From: Caloramator mitchellensis
Lineage (GTDB): Bacteria; Bacillota; Clostridia; Clostridiales; Caloramatoraceae
Assembly (NCBI RefSeq): GCF_001440545.1
Contig: NZ_LKHP01000001.1
Location: 248,001-312,000 of the forward strand
Direction of reading: 5' to 3'
DNA length: 64,000 nt
Part shown: positions 26,026 to 35,185 of the stretch, one piece after another
How positions within the stretch are numbered: position 1 is the first letter of the stretch
Layout: every line of letters begins with the position of its first letter
Program-made: the position numbers and the translations under genes
Notes under the pieces: generated by a model
Databases searched by the model: none
What the model was told of the DNA's origin: nothing
The model's input: only the letters and a program-made list of their open reading frames with translations

Positions 26026-26065
26026 CCCCATAAGTGATTAAATAATCTTTAAATCATTTATGGGG
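26026..26065 (+). terminator. Terminator after glgP
   Basis: CCCCATAAGTGATT pairs with AATCATTTATGGGG (14 bp, one G-U), followed by TTTATTATTT. The stem resembles the one after pckA (39252-39288). Confidence 0.9.
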
Positions 26066-26153
26066 TTTATTATTTAAAGATGAACTATTAAAAATAGTTG
26101 TAATAAGAAGGGGCTTTTGTTAGAATATTATAAAACTGATGGGTGGTGATAAT

Positions 26154-28127
26154 TTGAAGATTAGGAGCGGTTGCCCGAGGGATTGCTACAGCGGTTGTTC
26201 ATTGATACTTGAAATTGAGGACGGTAGAATAAAAAATATTGATGGTGACCCATTAAATAGAGCAACTCAAGGATTGATATGCATCAAAGGAAAATCATAT
26301 TTAGAAAGAAATTATGGCAAGCAACGATTGAGGTATCCTCTTAAGAGAATTGGAAAAAGAGGGGAAAACAATTTCAAAAGAATTGTTTGGGAAGAAGCGA
26401 TAAGTGAAATTTGTGATAATATAGAAAATTATCAAAAGTATTCTCCAAGGTCCATTTTGTTTTATAAAGGTTCAGGTGAAATAGGAACGGTAAGCAAAGG
26501 GGCCTACGGTTTTTGGAATCAACTTAATGGATATACAACAACATATGGTGATTTGTGCTTTTCGGCAGGAGTAGAGGCGACTATTCAAACCTATGGTAGG
26601 GCGATTCATAATGCTCCTTGGGACATTGAAAACGCAAAATCAATATTAGTGTGGGGAAAAAATACTGCTGAGACAAATTTTCAGGAAATGCTTTTAATAA
26701 AAAAGGCTAAATCCAATGGCGCAAAATTAATTGTAATAGACCCAGTAAAGACAAAAACAGCTAAAGAAGCAGACATATACATTCAAATAGAGCCTGAAAC
26801 AGATATTTATTTAGCATTAGGAATTGCAAACTACATATTAAATAATAATTTAGCTGATTTAGATTTCATTAGTAAGTATACGTATGGTTTTGAAGAATTT
26901 AAGAAATCTATTAAAAATTACGATATAGATTTGGTGACTGAAAAGTGTAAAATTTCAAAGGCAGAGTTCGAGAGTATAATAAAAATTATATGCAACAACA
27001 AACCATTTAAATTGATTTGCGGGCTTGGAATTCAAAGAAGAAAAAACGGCGGACAAACAGTTAGAGCAATTTCATTAATTCCAGCAATACTTGGAAGTAT
27101 TGGAATAAGGGGTGGAGGATTCAACTACGCCAATCTATCAGCTCCAAAACTAATATGGCCAATAAAATACGAAACTCCAAAGGATGTAGACTACATTCAT
27201 GTTGCAGAATTAGGAAAAGGAATTAAAGAAAAAAATATCAAGATGGCTTTTATTCAGGCTGCTAATCCTGTTATTTCAAACCCAGATACTATTGAGATAA
27301 TAGATGCCTTTAATAATATGGAGTTTGTAGTTGTGATAGATAACTACATGAGTGCCACAGCAAAATATGCGGATATAGTTTTACCTGCTGCAGCTACCTT
27401 TGAATATTTTGATATATTTAAATCATACTGGCACCCCTACGTTATTCTCATTGATAAAGCTCACGAGCCGCTTGATGAGTGCAAACATGAAAGTGAAATA
27501 TATAGAATGATGGCTAGCAAATTAAAGCTTGAAGTGGATTTAATTCCTGCTAATAATGAAGAATTAATAAATAGAATATTGGAGGCTTCAAACATTAATG
27601 CAACAATTGACGACTTAAGAAAAGTCCCTTTTTTGGACCAAAATTATAATGAGATAGCATTTGAGGATAAGCATTTTAATACTGTTACTGGTAAAATACA
27701 ATTCAAATCAAAGACTATGAAAAAATGGAAGCAAAGCGTTATACCTGAGGCAAGTGGAATGGAAACAAATAATGAATATCCATTTAATATTATTTCATAC
27801 CATAGTTACGAAAAAATAAACTCACAGTATTCGGATATTGATAGAATAAGAAAAATTACTGGAGCGCCGAAGGTTTTAATTAATGAAATGGATGCAGAAG
27901 AAAAAGGCATATTAAATGATGATAAAGTATTGATTTATAATGCAAATGGAAGTATAACGGCAACAGCGTATTTAACTAATGACGTTAAACGAGGCACCAT
28001 TTCTATTCCATTTGGATATTTATTAGAAGATGGTGCAAATGTTAATACTCTATTAAAACCACAAATAACAGACATCGGAAATGGAACTGTTTTTCATAGC
28101 CTTCGTGTTGATTTTAAAAAATATTGA
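26154..28127 (+). CDS. Molybdopterin oxidoreductase (DMSO reductase family catalytic subunit)
   Basis: About 657 residues from a TTG at 26154, chosen because GGTGGTGAT sits just upstream; an ATG at 26139 is also in frame. An N-terminal [4Fe-4S] motif CPRDCYSGC at residues 7-15 with a fourth Cys near 43 (GLICIKGK) marks the family. ILVWGKNTAETNF, DPVKTKTAKEAD and VVIDNYMSATAKYADIVLPA are typical pterin-binding stretches. The molybdenum ligand is probably in GDLCFSAG, but I cannot be certain. No twin-arginine signal is seen, so the enzyme is cytoplasmic. No electron-transfer subunit or cofactor biosynthesis gene adjoins it, and the substrate is unknown. Confidence 0.87.
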   Translation: MKIRSGCPRDCYSGCSLILEIEDGRIKNIDGDPLNRATQGLICIKGKSYLERNYGKQRLRYPLKRIGKRGENNFKRIVWEEAISEICDNIENYQKYSPRSILFYKGSGEIGTVSKGAYGFWNQLNGYTTTYGDLCFSAGVEATIQTYGRAIHNAPWDIENAKSILVWGKNTAETNFQEMLLIKKAKSNGAKLIVIDPVKTKTAKEADIYIQIEPETDIYLALGIANYILNNNLADLDFISKYTYGFEEFKKSIKNYDIDLVTEKCKISKAEFESIIKIICNNKPFKLICGLGIQRRKNGGQTVRAISLIPAILGSIGIRGGGFNYANLSAPKLIWPIKYETPKDVDYIHVAELGKGIKEKNIKMAFIQAANPVISNPDTIEIIDAFNNMEFVVVIDNYMSATAKYADIVLPAAATFEYFDIFKSYWHPYVILIDKAHEPLDECKHESEIYRMMASKLKLEVDLIPANNEELINRILEASNINATIDDLRKVPFLDQNYNEIAFEDKHFNTVTGKIQFKSKTMKKWKQSVIPEASGMETNNEYPFNIISYHSYEKINSQYSDIDRIRKITGAPKVLINEMDAEEKGILNDDKVLIYNANGSITATAYLTNDVKRGTISIPFGYLLEDGANVNTLLKPQITDIGNGTVFHSLRVDFKKY

Positions 28128-28132
28128 TTTAA

Positions 28133-28168
28133 TAGAAAGTGCAATGTATTTTTTCATGGCACTTTCTA
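28133..28168 (+). terminator. Terminator after the molybdopterin oxidoreductase
   Basis: TAGAAAGTGCAATG pairs with CATGGCACTTTCTA (one mismatch), then TTTTTTG. It closes the single-gene transcript. Confidence 0.87.
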
Positions 28169-28233
28169 TTTTTTGTGTTTAGAAAACGAATAAATGGAAA
28201 TAATTAAAATAAAACCAATTTGGTGGTGATATC

Positions 28234-29565
28234 ATGAAGGATAGTGAAAAACTGGTTTTATTTAGACAATATATGCTAAACAAAGGGATAGACAGGGAAA
28301 AGGTGGAATACAACGTAAAGGTTGTTAACTACTTTGTTAACACAGTTCTTTTTTTCTTTGATGAGACCTTGGAAAGTTTTGATAGTTTTACATTCGATGA
28401 ATTTACTGACAAAATAACATTAATAGATGAAGAGTTAGGCGGAAGAGAAGGAATAAAGGATATTTTATCGGCCATGAGATTATTGACAGAGTTTTTAAAA
28501 GATTATAAGTTCATTAAGGGTGGCAAGATAGCTTTTTACAAAAGAATGTTTGAAAAAGAGGAATATTACCTACAGAAATACGATATGCTTAAAGGCAAAA
28601 AAAGCCAGGCTAAAGAAATAATAAAAAATGTTTTAAATGAAGAGTTTTCTAAAAAAATAATTAGTATTGCCGAAGATATCAATGTTGGTGAATTTGAAAC
28701 AATGCTAATAATTGATAAGATACTTAACGATATTCCTTTTTCAGAGGATTTTGATGAAGAAAAGGTTCAACATGTAAAAAAAATGCTACACAACTTAGAA
28801 TTGATAGAATTGAAAAAAACAAATTACAATGTAACTAGATTAGGAAGAATGTTATCTAGGTTAGAATCAGAACAGAGGTATGCGTATTTGTTATGTCATT
28901 TTTTTGAAAAGGATGCATGGTTTGATAATATAGTTCAAGGGCTTAGTTTTGAAGATTTACATAACCTACGCTTTATGATAATTACTACTTTTGGGAATAA
29001 GGATTCTTTTGTTTTGGAAAATAATAATAAATTTAATTTAAAGCATTTATATATTGGTTTGGATTCAGATATAAATAGACTCAACATTATTGAAAGGAAC
29101 AGTAAAATAAATATACTATTTGAAATATTTTACACAGGGATGGGACTGATTGAAAAAAATGTGAACAAACAAAATTTAGAATATAAACTCAGTGCAATTG
29201 GGAAATATATAATTAAGCATTATTCAGCAGCCTACTATAGGCAATCTAGACACAAATTAACATCTATGGCCTATATTATTCGCAACAAAAAATACGATGA
29301 GGCAGAGAAGGAAATAGAAAAATACCTTGTAACCTTTGGTGAAAACTCCATAATACTTGATTTTCTTGGTCAAGTTCTACTCTTAGAGAAAAAATATAAG
29401 CACGCCTATGAAATTCTAAAATACGCCTATAATACAGCAAATAAAAGAAGCAATGCATTTAAATCCATAATTTATCATCTTGTTTTGTGCTGCAGGAAAT
29501 TAAAAATGGATGAAGAAACCAAATTTTATGAAGAACGTTTAATGGAGATAAGCAACAAAGCATAG
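28234..29565 (+). CDS. Uncharacterised protein with C-terminal TPR-like repeats
   Basis: 443 residues that I do not recognise. It has no signal peptide or membrane helix and is highly charged and helical throughout. The last 90 residues look like two tetratricopeptide units (AYIIRNKKYDEAEKEIEKYL and FLGQVLLLEKKYKHAYEILKYA). A small winged-helix-like stretch around residues 185-215 (MLHNLELIELKKTNYNVTRLGRML) may bind nucleic acid, but this is tentative. The RBS GGTGGTGAT is good. The DUF362 gene follows only a few bases after the stop, so the two are probably cotranscribed. Confidence 0.7.
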   Translation: MKDSEKLVLFRQYMLNKGIDREKVEYNVKVVNYFVNTVLFFFDETLESFDSFTFDEFTDKITLIDEELGGREGIKDILSAMRLLTEFLKDYKFIKGGKIAFYKRMFEKEEYYLQKYDMLKGKKSQAKEIIKNVLNEEFSKKIISIAEDINVGEFETMLIIDKILNDIPFSEDFDEEKVQHVKKMLHNLELIELKKTNYNVTRLGRMLSRLESEQRYAYLLCHFFEKDAWFDNIVQGLSFEDLHNLRFMIITTFGNKDSFVLENNNKFNLKHLYIGLDSDINRLNIIERNSKINILFEIFYTGMGLIEKNVNKQNLEYKLSAIGKYIIKHYSAAYYRQSRHKLTSMAYIIRNKKYDEAEKEIEKYLVTFGENSIILDFLGQVLLLEKKYKHAYEILKYAYNTANKRSNAFKSIIYHLVLCCRKLKMDEETKFYEERLMEISNKA

Positions 29566-29569
29566 TGAG

Positions 29570-30478
29570 GTGATTATTATAATCAGGCAAAAAGTTTTAC
29601 AGAGCAATGTTGTTGCAATAACCAAAAACTCAGATGAAAAAACTGCTCTTAGAGATGCACTAAACTTACTTCCTTTTAAGGGCGTTATTAAAAGCGACTT
29701 TATCGTTACAATAACTGCTAACCTTGTAAACCTTAATCCACCGGAAAAGGGAGTGGTGGTTGGCCAAGAAACGCTTAGGGAACTTATAAGAATTATAAAA
29801 GAAGAAAATCCAAAAAGAATTGTGTTAGCAGCCGGTTCAGGGGGGGCTAATACAAACGAAGTTCTAAATAAATTCGGATTTTCAGAAGTAATAAATTCTG
29901 AAGGCATTGAATTTGTAGATTTGAACATAGGAGAATTTAAAGACTTATATCTTGGGCATGACATTATTAGCACAACAAAAGTAAACAAATTATTATTTGA
30001 GACAAACTTTTTAATATCCTTTACACAGCTTAAACTTCACGAAGAAGCAACTATGTCCGCATCTATTAAAAATATTGCACTAAGCTGGCCACCAGCTTCT
30101 GTCCATGGGTATCCTAAGAAAAACTTAGGAATACACGAAGATTTGCATGGTTTTATTTATTCATTTGCAAAGAATGTGCCCATTGACCTTTCAATTGTGA
30201 GTCTGAATCCTGCTATGATAGGAACTGGACCTTCAAAGGGTAAAGCTGTTCACAGCGAGTTTTTAATGGCGGGATTTGATGCTGTATCAGTAGACACGAT
30301 TGCTGCAAGGTTGTTAGGATTTAGACCTCAGGCAATTAATTATCTTTTTAGATTGATAAAAGATAATATTGGAGTTGGAAACATTGAAGACATAGACATC
30401 AAAGGAATAAAGCTTATAGACGCAGAAAAACAATTTTCAAGCATAGCCTATGGTCACGAATTTGCAATCGATGAGTGA
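29570..30478 (+). CDS. DUF362-domain protein
   Basis: About 300 residues. VVAITKNSDEKTALRDALNLL, QLKLHEEATMSASIKNI and DAVSVDTIAARLLGF are hallmarks of DUF362, a family often linked to FeS or redox proteins but without an established reaction. There are no cysteines and no ferredoxin extension. The start is unclear: GTG at 29570 lies inside the only good Shine-Dalgarno sequence (GAGGTGA, 29567-29573), and the well-spaced codons downstream are ATT, ATA and ATC, so a non-canonical start near 29576-29582 is possible. It is likely cotranscribed with the preceding gene. Confidence 0.82.
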   Translation: MIIIIRQKVLQSNVVAITKNSDEKTALRDALNLLPFKGVIKSDFIVTITANLVNLNPPEKGVVVGQETLRELIRIIKEENPKRIVLAAGSGGANTNEVLNKFGFSEVINSEGIEFVDLNIGEFKDLYLGHDIISTTKVNKLLFETNFLISFTQLKLHEEATMSASIKNIALSWPPASVHGYPKKNLGIHEDLHGFIYSFAKNVPIDLSIVSLNPAMIGTGPSKGKAVHSEFLMAGFDAVSVDTIAARLLGFRPQAINYLFRLIKDNIGVGNIEDIDIKGIKLIDAEKQFSSIAYGHEFAIDE

Positions 30479-30543
30479 AGATGCTATTTTGTAATTTCAC
30501 GGTTATTAGCTCTTCACTAAGTTATTTTTTTTACAAAGTATAA

Positions 30544-30575
30544 CCGCGTGAGACTTTCACAAAAAGTCCACGCGG
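30544..30575. terminator. GC-rich hairpin between convergent genes
   Basis: CCGCGTG ... GACTTT / AAAGTC ... CACGCGG: an outer 7 bp and an inner 6 bp stem separated by one mismatch, between the convergent DUF362 and pncB genes. The U-tract is weak on both strands. It shares the TAACCGCGTG arm with the hairpin at 50490-50529. Confidence 0.7.
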
Positions 30576-30594
30576 CTTTGGAATAATTATCTAA

Positions 30595-32046
30595 CTAATC
30601 TGCAAATTGTTTAAGCAGTTTTTGTTTTGTTTTCCATAGCTTTAGAGAAAGGTCAACGTAGTATTTGTGTGGATTTTCGAATCTTAACACTTCATCCCAT
30701 AATGTTTTTAGTTCTTCTTGACAATAGCTTTTTATTTCTCCTACGCTTGGGTAGTTATATGTGGCACTTCCATTTTCAATTACCTTTATTAGAAGCTTCC
30801 TTGCCCTGAAGTTCTCTATGGTTTTTGTTTTCCATGTAAAAATAGGGTCAAATAATTTTAATGGTTTTGACTCATCTATCTCTTCGTTTGCAAATGTTAT
30901 TAAATCAGCAATTGCTTTATTGGTCTTATTATCGTATAGTCTATAAATTTGCTTAAATCCAGGATTAGTTATCTTTTCTGGATTCTCACTTATTTTAATT
31001 TTGGGGATTATTTTATTTTCTTCTTCAATTGCAACTAATTTATAAACACCTCCGAAAACTGGTTCGGATTTTGCAGTAATAAGCCTTTCCCCAACACCAA
31101 AGCTGTCAATTTTGGCACCCTGCTGAAGAACATCTCTAATTATAAATTCATCAAGTGAGTTTGATGCAACTATATTGCAATCTGTAAAACCAGCCTCATC
31201 AAGCATTTCACGTGCCTTCTGAGATAAATATTTGATATCTCCGCTGTCTATCCTTATACCCTTAGGTCTATAACCCTTAGGTAGCAATTCCTCTTTAAAT
31301 ACTTTAATAGCATTTGGAACGCCAGATTTTAATACATTGTATGTGTCTACGAGAAGTAGACAATTATCCGGATAAGTTCTAGCCCAAGCCCTAAATGCTT
31401 CCAATTCATTATCGAACATTTGAATCCAGCTATGAGCCATTGTTCCAACTGCAGGTATTCCAAACATCTTTTCTGCGATAGTATTAGCTGTAGCAGCACA
31501 ACCTCCGATATACGCTGCTCTTGCACCTAATATGGCTCCGTCATAACCTTGAGCTCTTCTCGAACCAAACTCAAAAACCGGCTTACCCTGAGCTGCCCTT
31601 ACAATTCTATTAGCCTTTGTTGCAATAAGGCTCTGGTGATTTATGGTTAATAAAACCATAGTTTCGATAAACTGTGCTTGAATAATAGGACCTCTTACAA
31701 CAAGCAGTGGCTCATATGGGAAGACAGGAGTTCCCTCCGGTATTGCCCAAACATCGCATGTGAATTTAAAGTTTTTTAAATACATTAGGAATTCTTCATC
31801 AAATATTTTTTTGTTTCTCAAAAAATCTATATCTTCATCAGTAAATTTTAATCCTTTTATATATTCTATAAGCTGCTCTAAACCAGCTACGATGCTGAAT
31901 CCTCCTCCATCAGGAACATTTCTGAAAAACATATCGAAATAAGCTATTTTATCTCCTATACCATTTTTCAAGTATCCATTTGCCATTGTCAATTCATAAA
32001 AATCAACAAGTAAAGTCAGGTTTCTATCGTCCTTCCAGTTAAACAT
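30595..32046 (-). CDS. pncB: Nicotinate phosphoribosyltransferase
   Basis: About 483 residues from the ATG at 32046, preceded on the reverse strand by AAAGGAG; the longer reading frame upstream lacks a ribosome site. It converts nicotinate and PRPP to nicotinate mononucleotide in NAD salvage. Diagnostic stretches are LLVDFYELTMANGY at the N-terminus, FEFGSRRAQGYDGA, GTMAHSWIQMF with the catalytic His, and GIRIDSGDI. The length suits the long Gram-positive form. It is divergent from the RNA methyltransferase gene and stands alone. Confidence 0.95.
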   Translation of the reverse strand: MFNWKDDRNLTLLVDFYELTMANGYLKNGIGDKIAYFDMFFRNVPDGGGFSIVAGLEQLIEYIKGLKFTDEDIDFLRNKKIFDEEFLMYLKNFKFTCDVWAIPEGTPVFPYEPLLVVRGPIIQAQFIETMVLLTINHQSLIATKANRIVRAAQGKPVFEFGSRRAQGYDGAILGARAAYIGGCAATANTIAEKMFGIPAVGTMAHSWIQMFDNELEAFRAWARTYPDNCLLLVDTYNVLKSGVPNAIKVFKEELLPKGYRPKGIRIDSGDIKYLSQKAREMLDEAGFTDCNIVASNSLDEFIIRDVLQQGAKIDSFGVGERLITAKSEPVFGGVYKLVAIEEENKIIPKIKISENPEKITNPGFKQIYRLYDNKTNKAIADLITFANEEIDESKPLKLFDPIFTWKTKTIENFRARKLLIKVIENGSATYNYPSVGEIKSYCQEELKTLWDEVLRFENPHKYYVDLSLKLWKTKQKLLKQFAD

Positions 32047-32163
32047 GGTTAAACTCCTTTCAAAATAGCAAAATAACATATATAATAATCATTATAAATC
32101 TTTTAGTATTATATCATAACAAAATTATTTTTAACAGAAAATAATAAAAGAAAGGAGAATAAT

Positions 32164-33111
32164 ATGACATCTATTAAGGATGCAAGAAGAAGGCTACCTC
32201 AGGAATTAATCGACAGTTTATATGATACATTTACAGAACCTATTGTTGATAAGATATTATACGGATATTGTGATGAAAAATATACTACATTAAGGGTAAA
32301 CACGTTAAAATACGACATACATAGTCTCATGAATTATTTTAAACAAATCAATATTAAATTTGAAAGAGTTAGTTGGTATAATGACGCTTTGATTTTGAAA
32401 AATGCAAAGGAGAAGGACATTCAAAAGCTTGATATATATAAAAATGGATATATATATCTTCAAAATCTTTCAAGCATGATACCACCAATTGTATTGGAGC
32501 CTAAAGAAGGAGAAAAGGTTCTTGATGTGGCGGCTGCACCTGGCAGCAAAACTACTCAGATAGCTTCAATGATGAAAAATACAGGATATATCCTTGCAAA
32601 CGAAGTAGACCACATTAGAGCTGAAAGACTTAGGCATAATATACAGTTGCAGGGTGCTAACATAATAGAAGTAAGAGAAAGTAGGGGGGAGATACTCGGC
32701 GACGAAATAAAGGACTATTTTGACAAGGTTTTGCTTGACGTTCCCTGCAGTGGAGAAGGAATAATAACAATCGACAATCCAAAATCCATCAGGGGTTGGA
32801 GTTTAAAGGAAGTTGAAAAATTATCAAAGCTTCAGAAAAAATTGTTTGAAAGTGCATATAAAGCACTAAAGCCTAATGGAATAATGGTTTATTCCACCTG
32901 CACACTAAATAAAAAAGAAAATGAATTAGTTATTGATTGGGCGATAAACAATTTTAAAATAAAAATACTGGATTTAAATTTAAAATCAAATAGCTTTATT
33001 AACGCTTTTTCGGATGGATTACATAAAGATATTAAAAAAGCAATAAGAGTTTTACCTTCGAAGGAGTATGAAGGATTTTTTGTTTGCAAAATACAAAAAT
33101 TAGCCCCTTGA
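32164..33111 (+). CDS. NOL1/NOP2/Sun-family RNA (cytosine-5) methyltransferase
   Basis: 315 residues. The SAM-binding motif VLDVAAAPGSKTTQ is near residue 122, the motif IV cysteine is in LLDVPCSGEG near 195, and the motif VI catalytic Cys is in YSTCTLNKKENE near 245, as in RsmB/RsmF-type m5C methyltransferases. It lacks the NusB domain of RsmB and the C-terminal PUA domain of RsmF, so the target (rRNA or tRNA) is open. The last codons and the TGA stop lie inside the terminator stem. Ribosome site: GAAAGGAG. Confidence 0.9.
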   Translation: MTSIKDARRRLPQELIDSLYDTFTEPIVDKILYGYCDEKYTTLRVNTLKYDIHSLMNYFKQINIKFERVSWYNDALILKNAKEKDIQKLDIYKNGYIYLQNLSSMIPPIVLEPKEGEKVLDVAAAPGSKTTQIASMMKNTGYILANEVDHIRAERLRHNIQLQGANIIEVRESRGEILGDEIKDYFDKVLLDVPCSGEGIITIDNPKSIRGWSLKEVEKLSKLQKKLFESAYKALKPNGIMVYSTCTLNKKENELVIDWAINNFKIKILDLNLKSNSFINAFSDGLHKDIKKAIRVLPSKEYEGFFVCKIQKLAP

Positions 33112-33128
33112 ATCTCAAGGGGCTAATT
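33098..33128. terminator. Bidirectional terminator that contains a stop codon
   Basis: AATTAGCCCCTTGA, loop ATC, TCAAGGGGCTAATT: a perfect 14 bp stem. The methyltransferase stop TGA is at 33109-33111 inside the 5' arm, and the convergent chemoreceptor stop begins at 33131. The stem core recurs at 44891-44947. Confidence 0.92.
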
Positions 33129-33130
33129 AA

Positions 33131-35098
33131 TTATATTCTAAACTTTTTTATCTGTTCAGTTAAACTATTTGCAATTTCTTCAAGCCTAATTGCAGAATCA
33201 TTTAGAGTTCTAATTGTATTGTTTTGATTTGCAATTGAAGTTGAAATATCTTCTGTATTCTTTACAGCTTCTTCTACGGAATGGTTGATTGTTGTTATAA
33301 CTGCGGACATTTCTTCTGCTGAAGCTGACTGTTCCTGAGCTGCTGCTGCAACTTCTTCAATATGCTTGTCTAGATTCTTTATAGAATTAAGGATAGAGTT
33401 AAGTGAATCCTTTATCTTATACGCATTTTGTGTTCCAACGTCAACAAGCTGTATTTCCTTTTCAGTAGTATTAACTGCCGCTATAATCTTTCCTTGAATG
33501 TTTTGAATCAAGCTTTCAATATTTTTTGCAGCAATGCTGCTTTCTTCTGCTAATTTTCTAACCTCATCTGCAACAACCGCAAAACCTCTTCCTGCTTCTC
33601 CAGCCCTTGCTGCTTCAATTGCCGCATTTAATGCAAGCAAGTTCGTTTGTGAAGAAATTGAAGTTATTGTCTTTACTATTGTGTCTATTTCCTTTGAAGC
33701 ATCCAATAGTTCGTTTACTACATTGTTAACTTCAGCTGCAGAGTATTTAATTTCCTCTATTGATGAAGCAGCAACATTGACTGATTCGCCGCCTGCCACA
33801 GCAACATTAACTGCATCTTCGCTGAACTCCTTAACCCTTGAAGCTGAATCTGCAACAATCTGTGCGTTAGAAGCCATTTCCTCTATACCAGCGTTTGCTT
33901 CTTCTAAACTTGCTGCATTGTTTTGAGTGTTATCTGAAATCGATTGGGTCGCTTCTGTTATTTTTTCGATTGCATTAACAGTATCTATTGAAATACCTTT
34001 TATATTTTTAGCAGAATGCAAAAGTTCTTCTGTATATTCGATAATATTCTTAATCATCGACCTTTGACCTTCAATCATGTTCTTAAAGCTTTGTTGAATT
34101 TGTCCTATTTCGTCTTTTTCTGTAATATTTATGTCTACGCCAAAATCTCCTTCTTCAGCTCTTTTCATAAGCTTTGTAATTGCAAGCAGTGGTTTTGTAA
34201 TTCTATTTGAAATGTAGAATCCGATTAACGCAGTGACTAAGGCAACAAATATCATATAAATAATCGAAATTTTTAAGTTTCTATTAAATGCAGCCTGATA
34301 TTCTGATTGAGGAATAGTAGCCATAGCAATCCATCCAGAAAGCTTAGAAGGGGTATAACCCATTATTTTATCTTCGTTATTAAGCGTATATTTTTTACTA
34401 CCGTTTTTCTCGGCAACTACTTGCTTTCCAAAATCATATTTTTCTGCAATGTTTACTAAAAGCATTTCTTTATTTGGATGAGCAATAATTGTTCCATTTG
34501 CTAGAGATAGTGCTGCATAGCCCTTCTCACCGACTTTTGTTTGTGTAATTTTATCAACAAGCGTCGTTAATTTTATGTCTCCACCAATTACCGCTTCTTT
34601 GCCATTGCTTAACTTAACTTGTTTTACAACTGTTACCACCCATGTTCCATCTGTTGCATCCTGATATGGGTCTGTAACTATTATTTTACCAGGTGAAGCA
34701 ACTGCTGCTTGATACCATGGCCTTAAGGTAGGATTGTAATCTTTAGGAAGTTGGACCTTGGGGTAAATAAACATTTGGCCATCTGAAGTTCCAAGATACA
34801 TATACATTAAGTTAGAATCACTATCAACCAAAGTTCCCATGTTATTGTATAGAACATCAACATTTAAGTTTAAAACATCCGTTTTTTTAGAAACTGAGTC
34901 TATTTCATCAAATATTTTCTGCATAAAAGAATCAACATATGCAGCTTTTTCATCAGCTGTTTGTTTAGTTAATTGATAAACTTTCTCTTCAACCAATTTG
35001 TTGCTCTGAAATAGATTCATGCTCGATAGTAAAACTGCAGGAATAACAGAAATTAAAATCATAATTATAGTCAGTTTTACTTTTAAACTTTTGTTCAT
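33131..35098 (-). CDS. Methyl-accepting chemotaxis protein (dCache-HAMP-MA)
   Basis: 655 residues. A first membrane helix (about 8-30) precedes an extracellular double-Cache domain, which contains RPWYQAA and [10 protein letters not shown]. These residues resemble the amino-acid-binding dCache pattern, so an amino acid ligand is a fair guess. A second helix near 280-300 leads to a HAMP domain and the signalling domain, whose hairpin tip has [16 protein letters not shown] and [16 protein letters not shown]. Glutamine- and glutamate-rich methylation helices flank the tip. No other chemotaxis genes are nearby. The start is supported by AGGGGTG upstream. Confidence 0.95.
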   Translation of the reverse strand: MNKSLKVKLTIIMILISVIPAVLLSSMNLFQSNKLVEEKVYQLTKQTADEKAAYVDSFMQKIFDEIDSVSKKTDVLNLNVDVLYNNMGTLVDSDSNLMYMYLGTSDGQMFIYPKVQLPKDYNPTLRPWYQAAVASPGKIIVTDPYQDATDGTWVVTVVKQVKLSNGKEAVIGGDIKLTTLVDKITQTKVGEKGYAALSLANGTIIAHPNKEMLLVNIAEKYDFGKQVVAEKNGSKKYTLNNEDKIMGYTPSKLSGWIAMATIPQSEYQAAFNRNLKISIIYMIFVALVTALIGFYISNRITKPLLAITKLMKRAEEGDFGVDINITEKDEIGQIQQSFKNMIEGQRSMIKNIIEYTEELLHSAKNIKGISIDTVNAIEKITEATQSISDNTQNNAASLEEANAGIEEMASNAQIVADSASRVKEFSEDAVNVAVAGGESVNVAASSIEEIKYSAAEVNNVVNELLDASKEIDTIVKTITSISSQTNLLALNAAIEAARAGEAGRGFAVVADEVRKLAEESSIAAKNIESLIQNIQGKIIAAVNTTEKEIQLVDVGTQNAYKIKDSLNSILNSIKNLDKHIEEVAAAAQEQSASAEEMSAVITTINHSVEEAVKNTEDISTSIANQNNTIRTLNDSAIRLEEIANSLTEQIKKFRI

Positions 35099-35185
35099 AA
35101 AAACACCCCTCAGTAATTTTTTGGCAAATTATTAATAATATTATATTTAAAATATCGACTAAATACAACAAATATTTACAATTAT

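Noticed and set aside
33534-33926. A 130-residue forward frame opposite the chemoreceptor
   Set aside because: It mirrors the repetitive, alanine-rich signalling domain and has no independent support.
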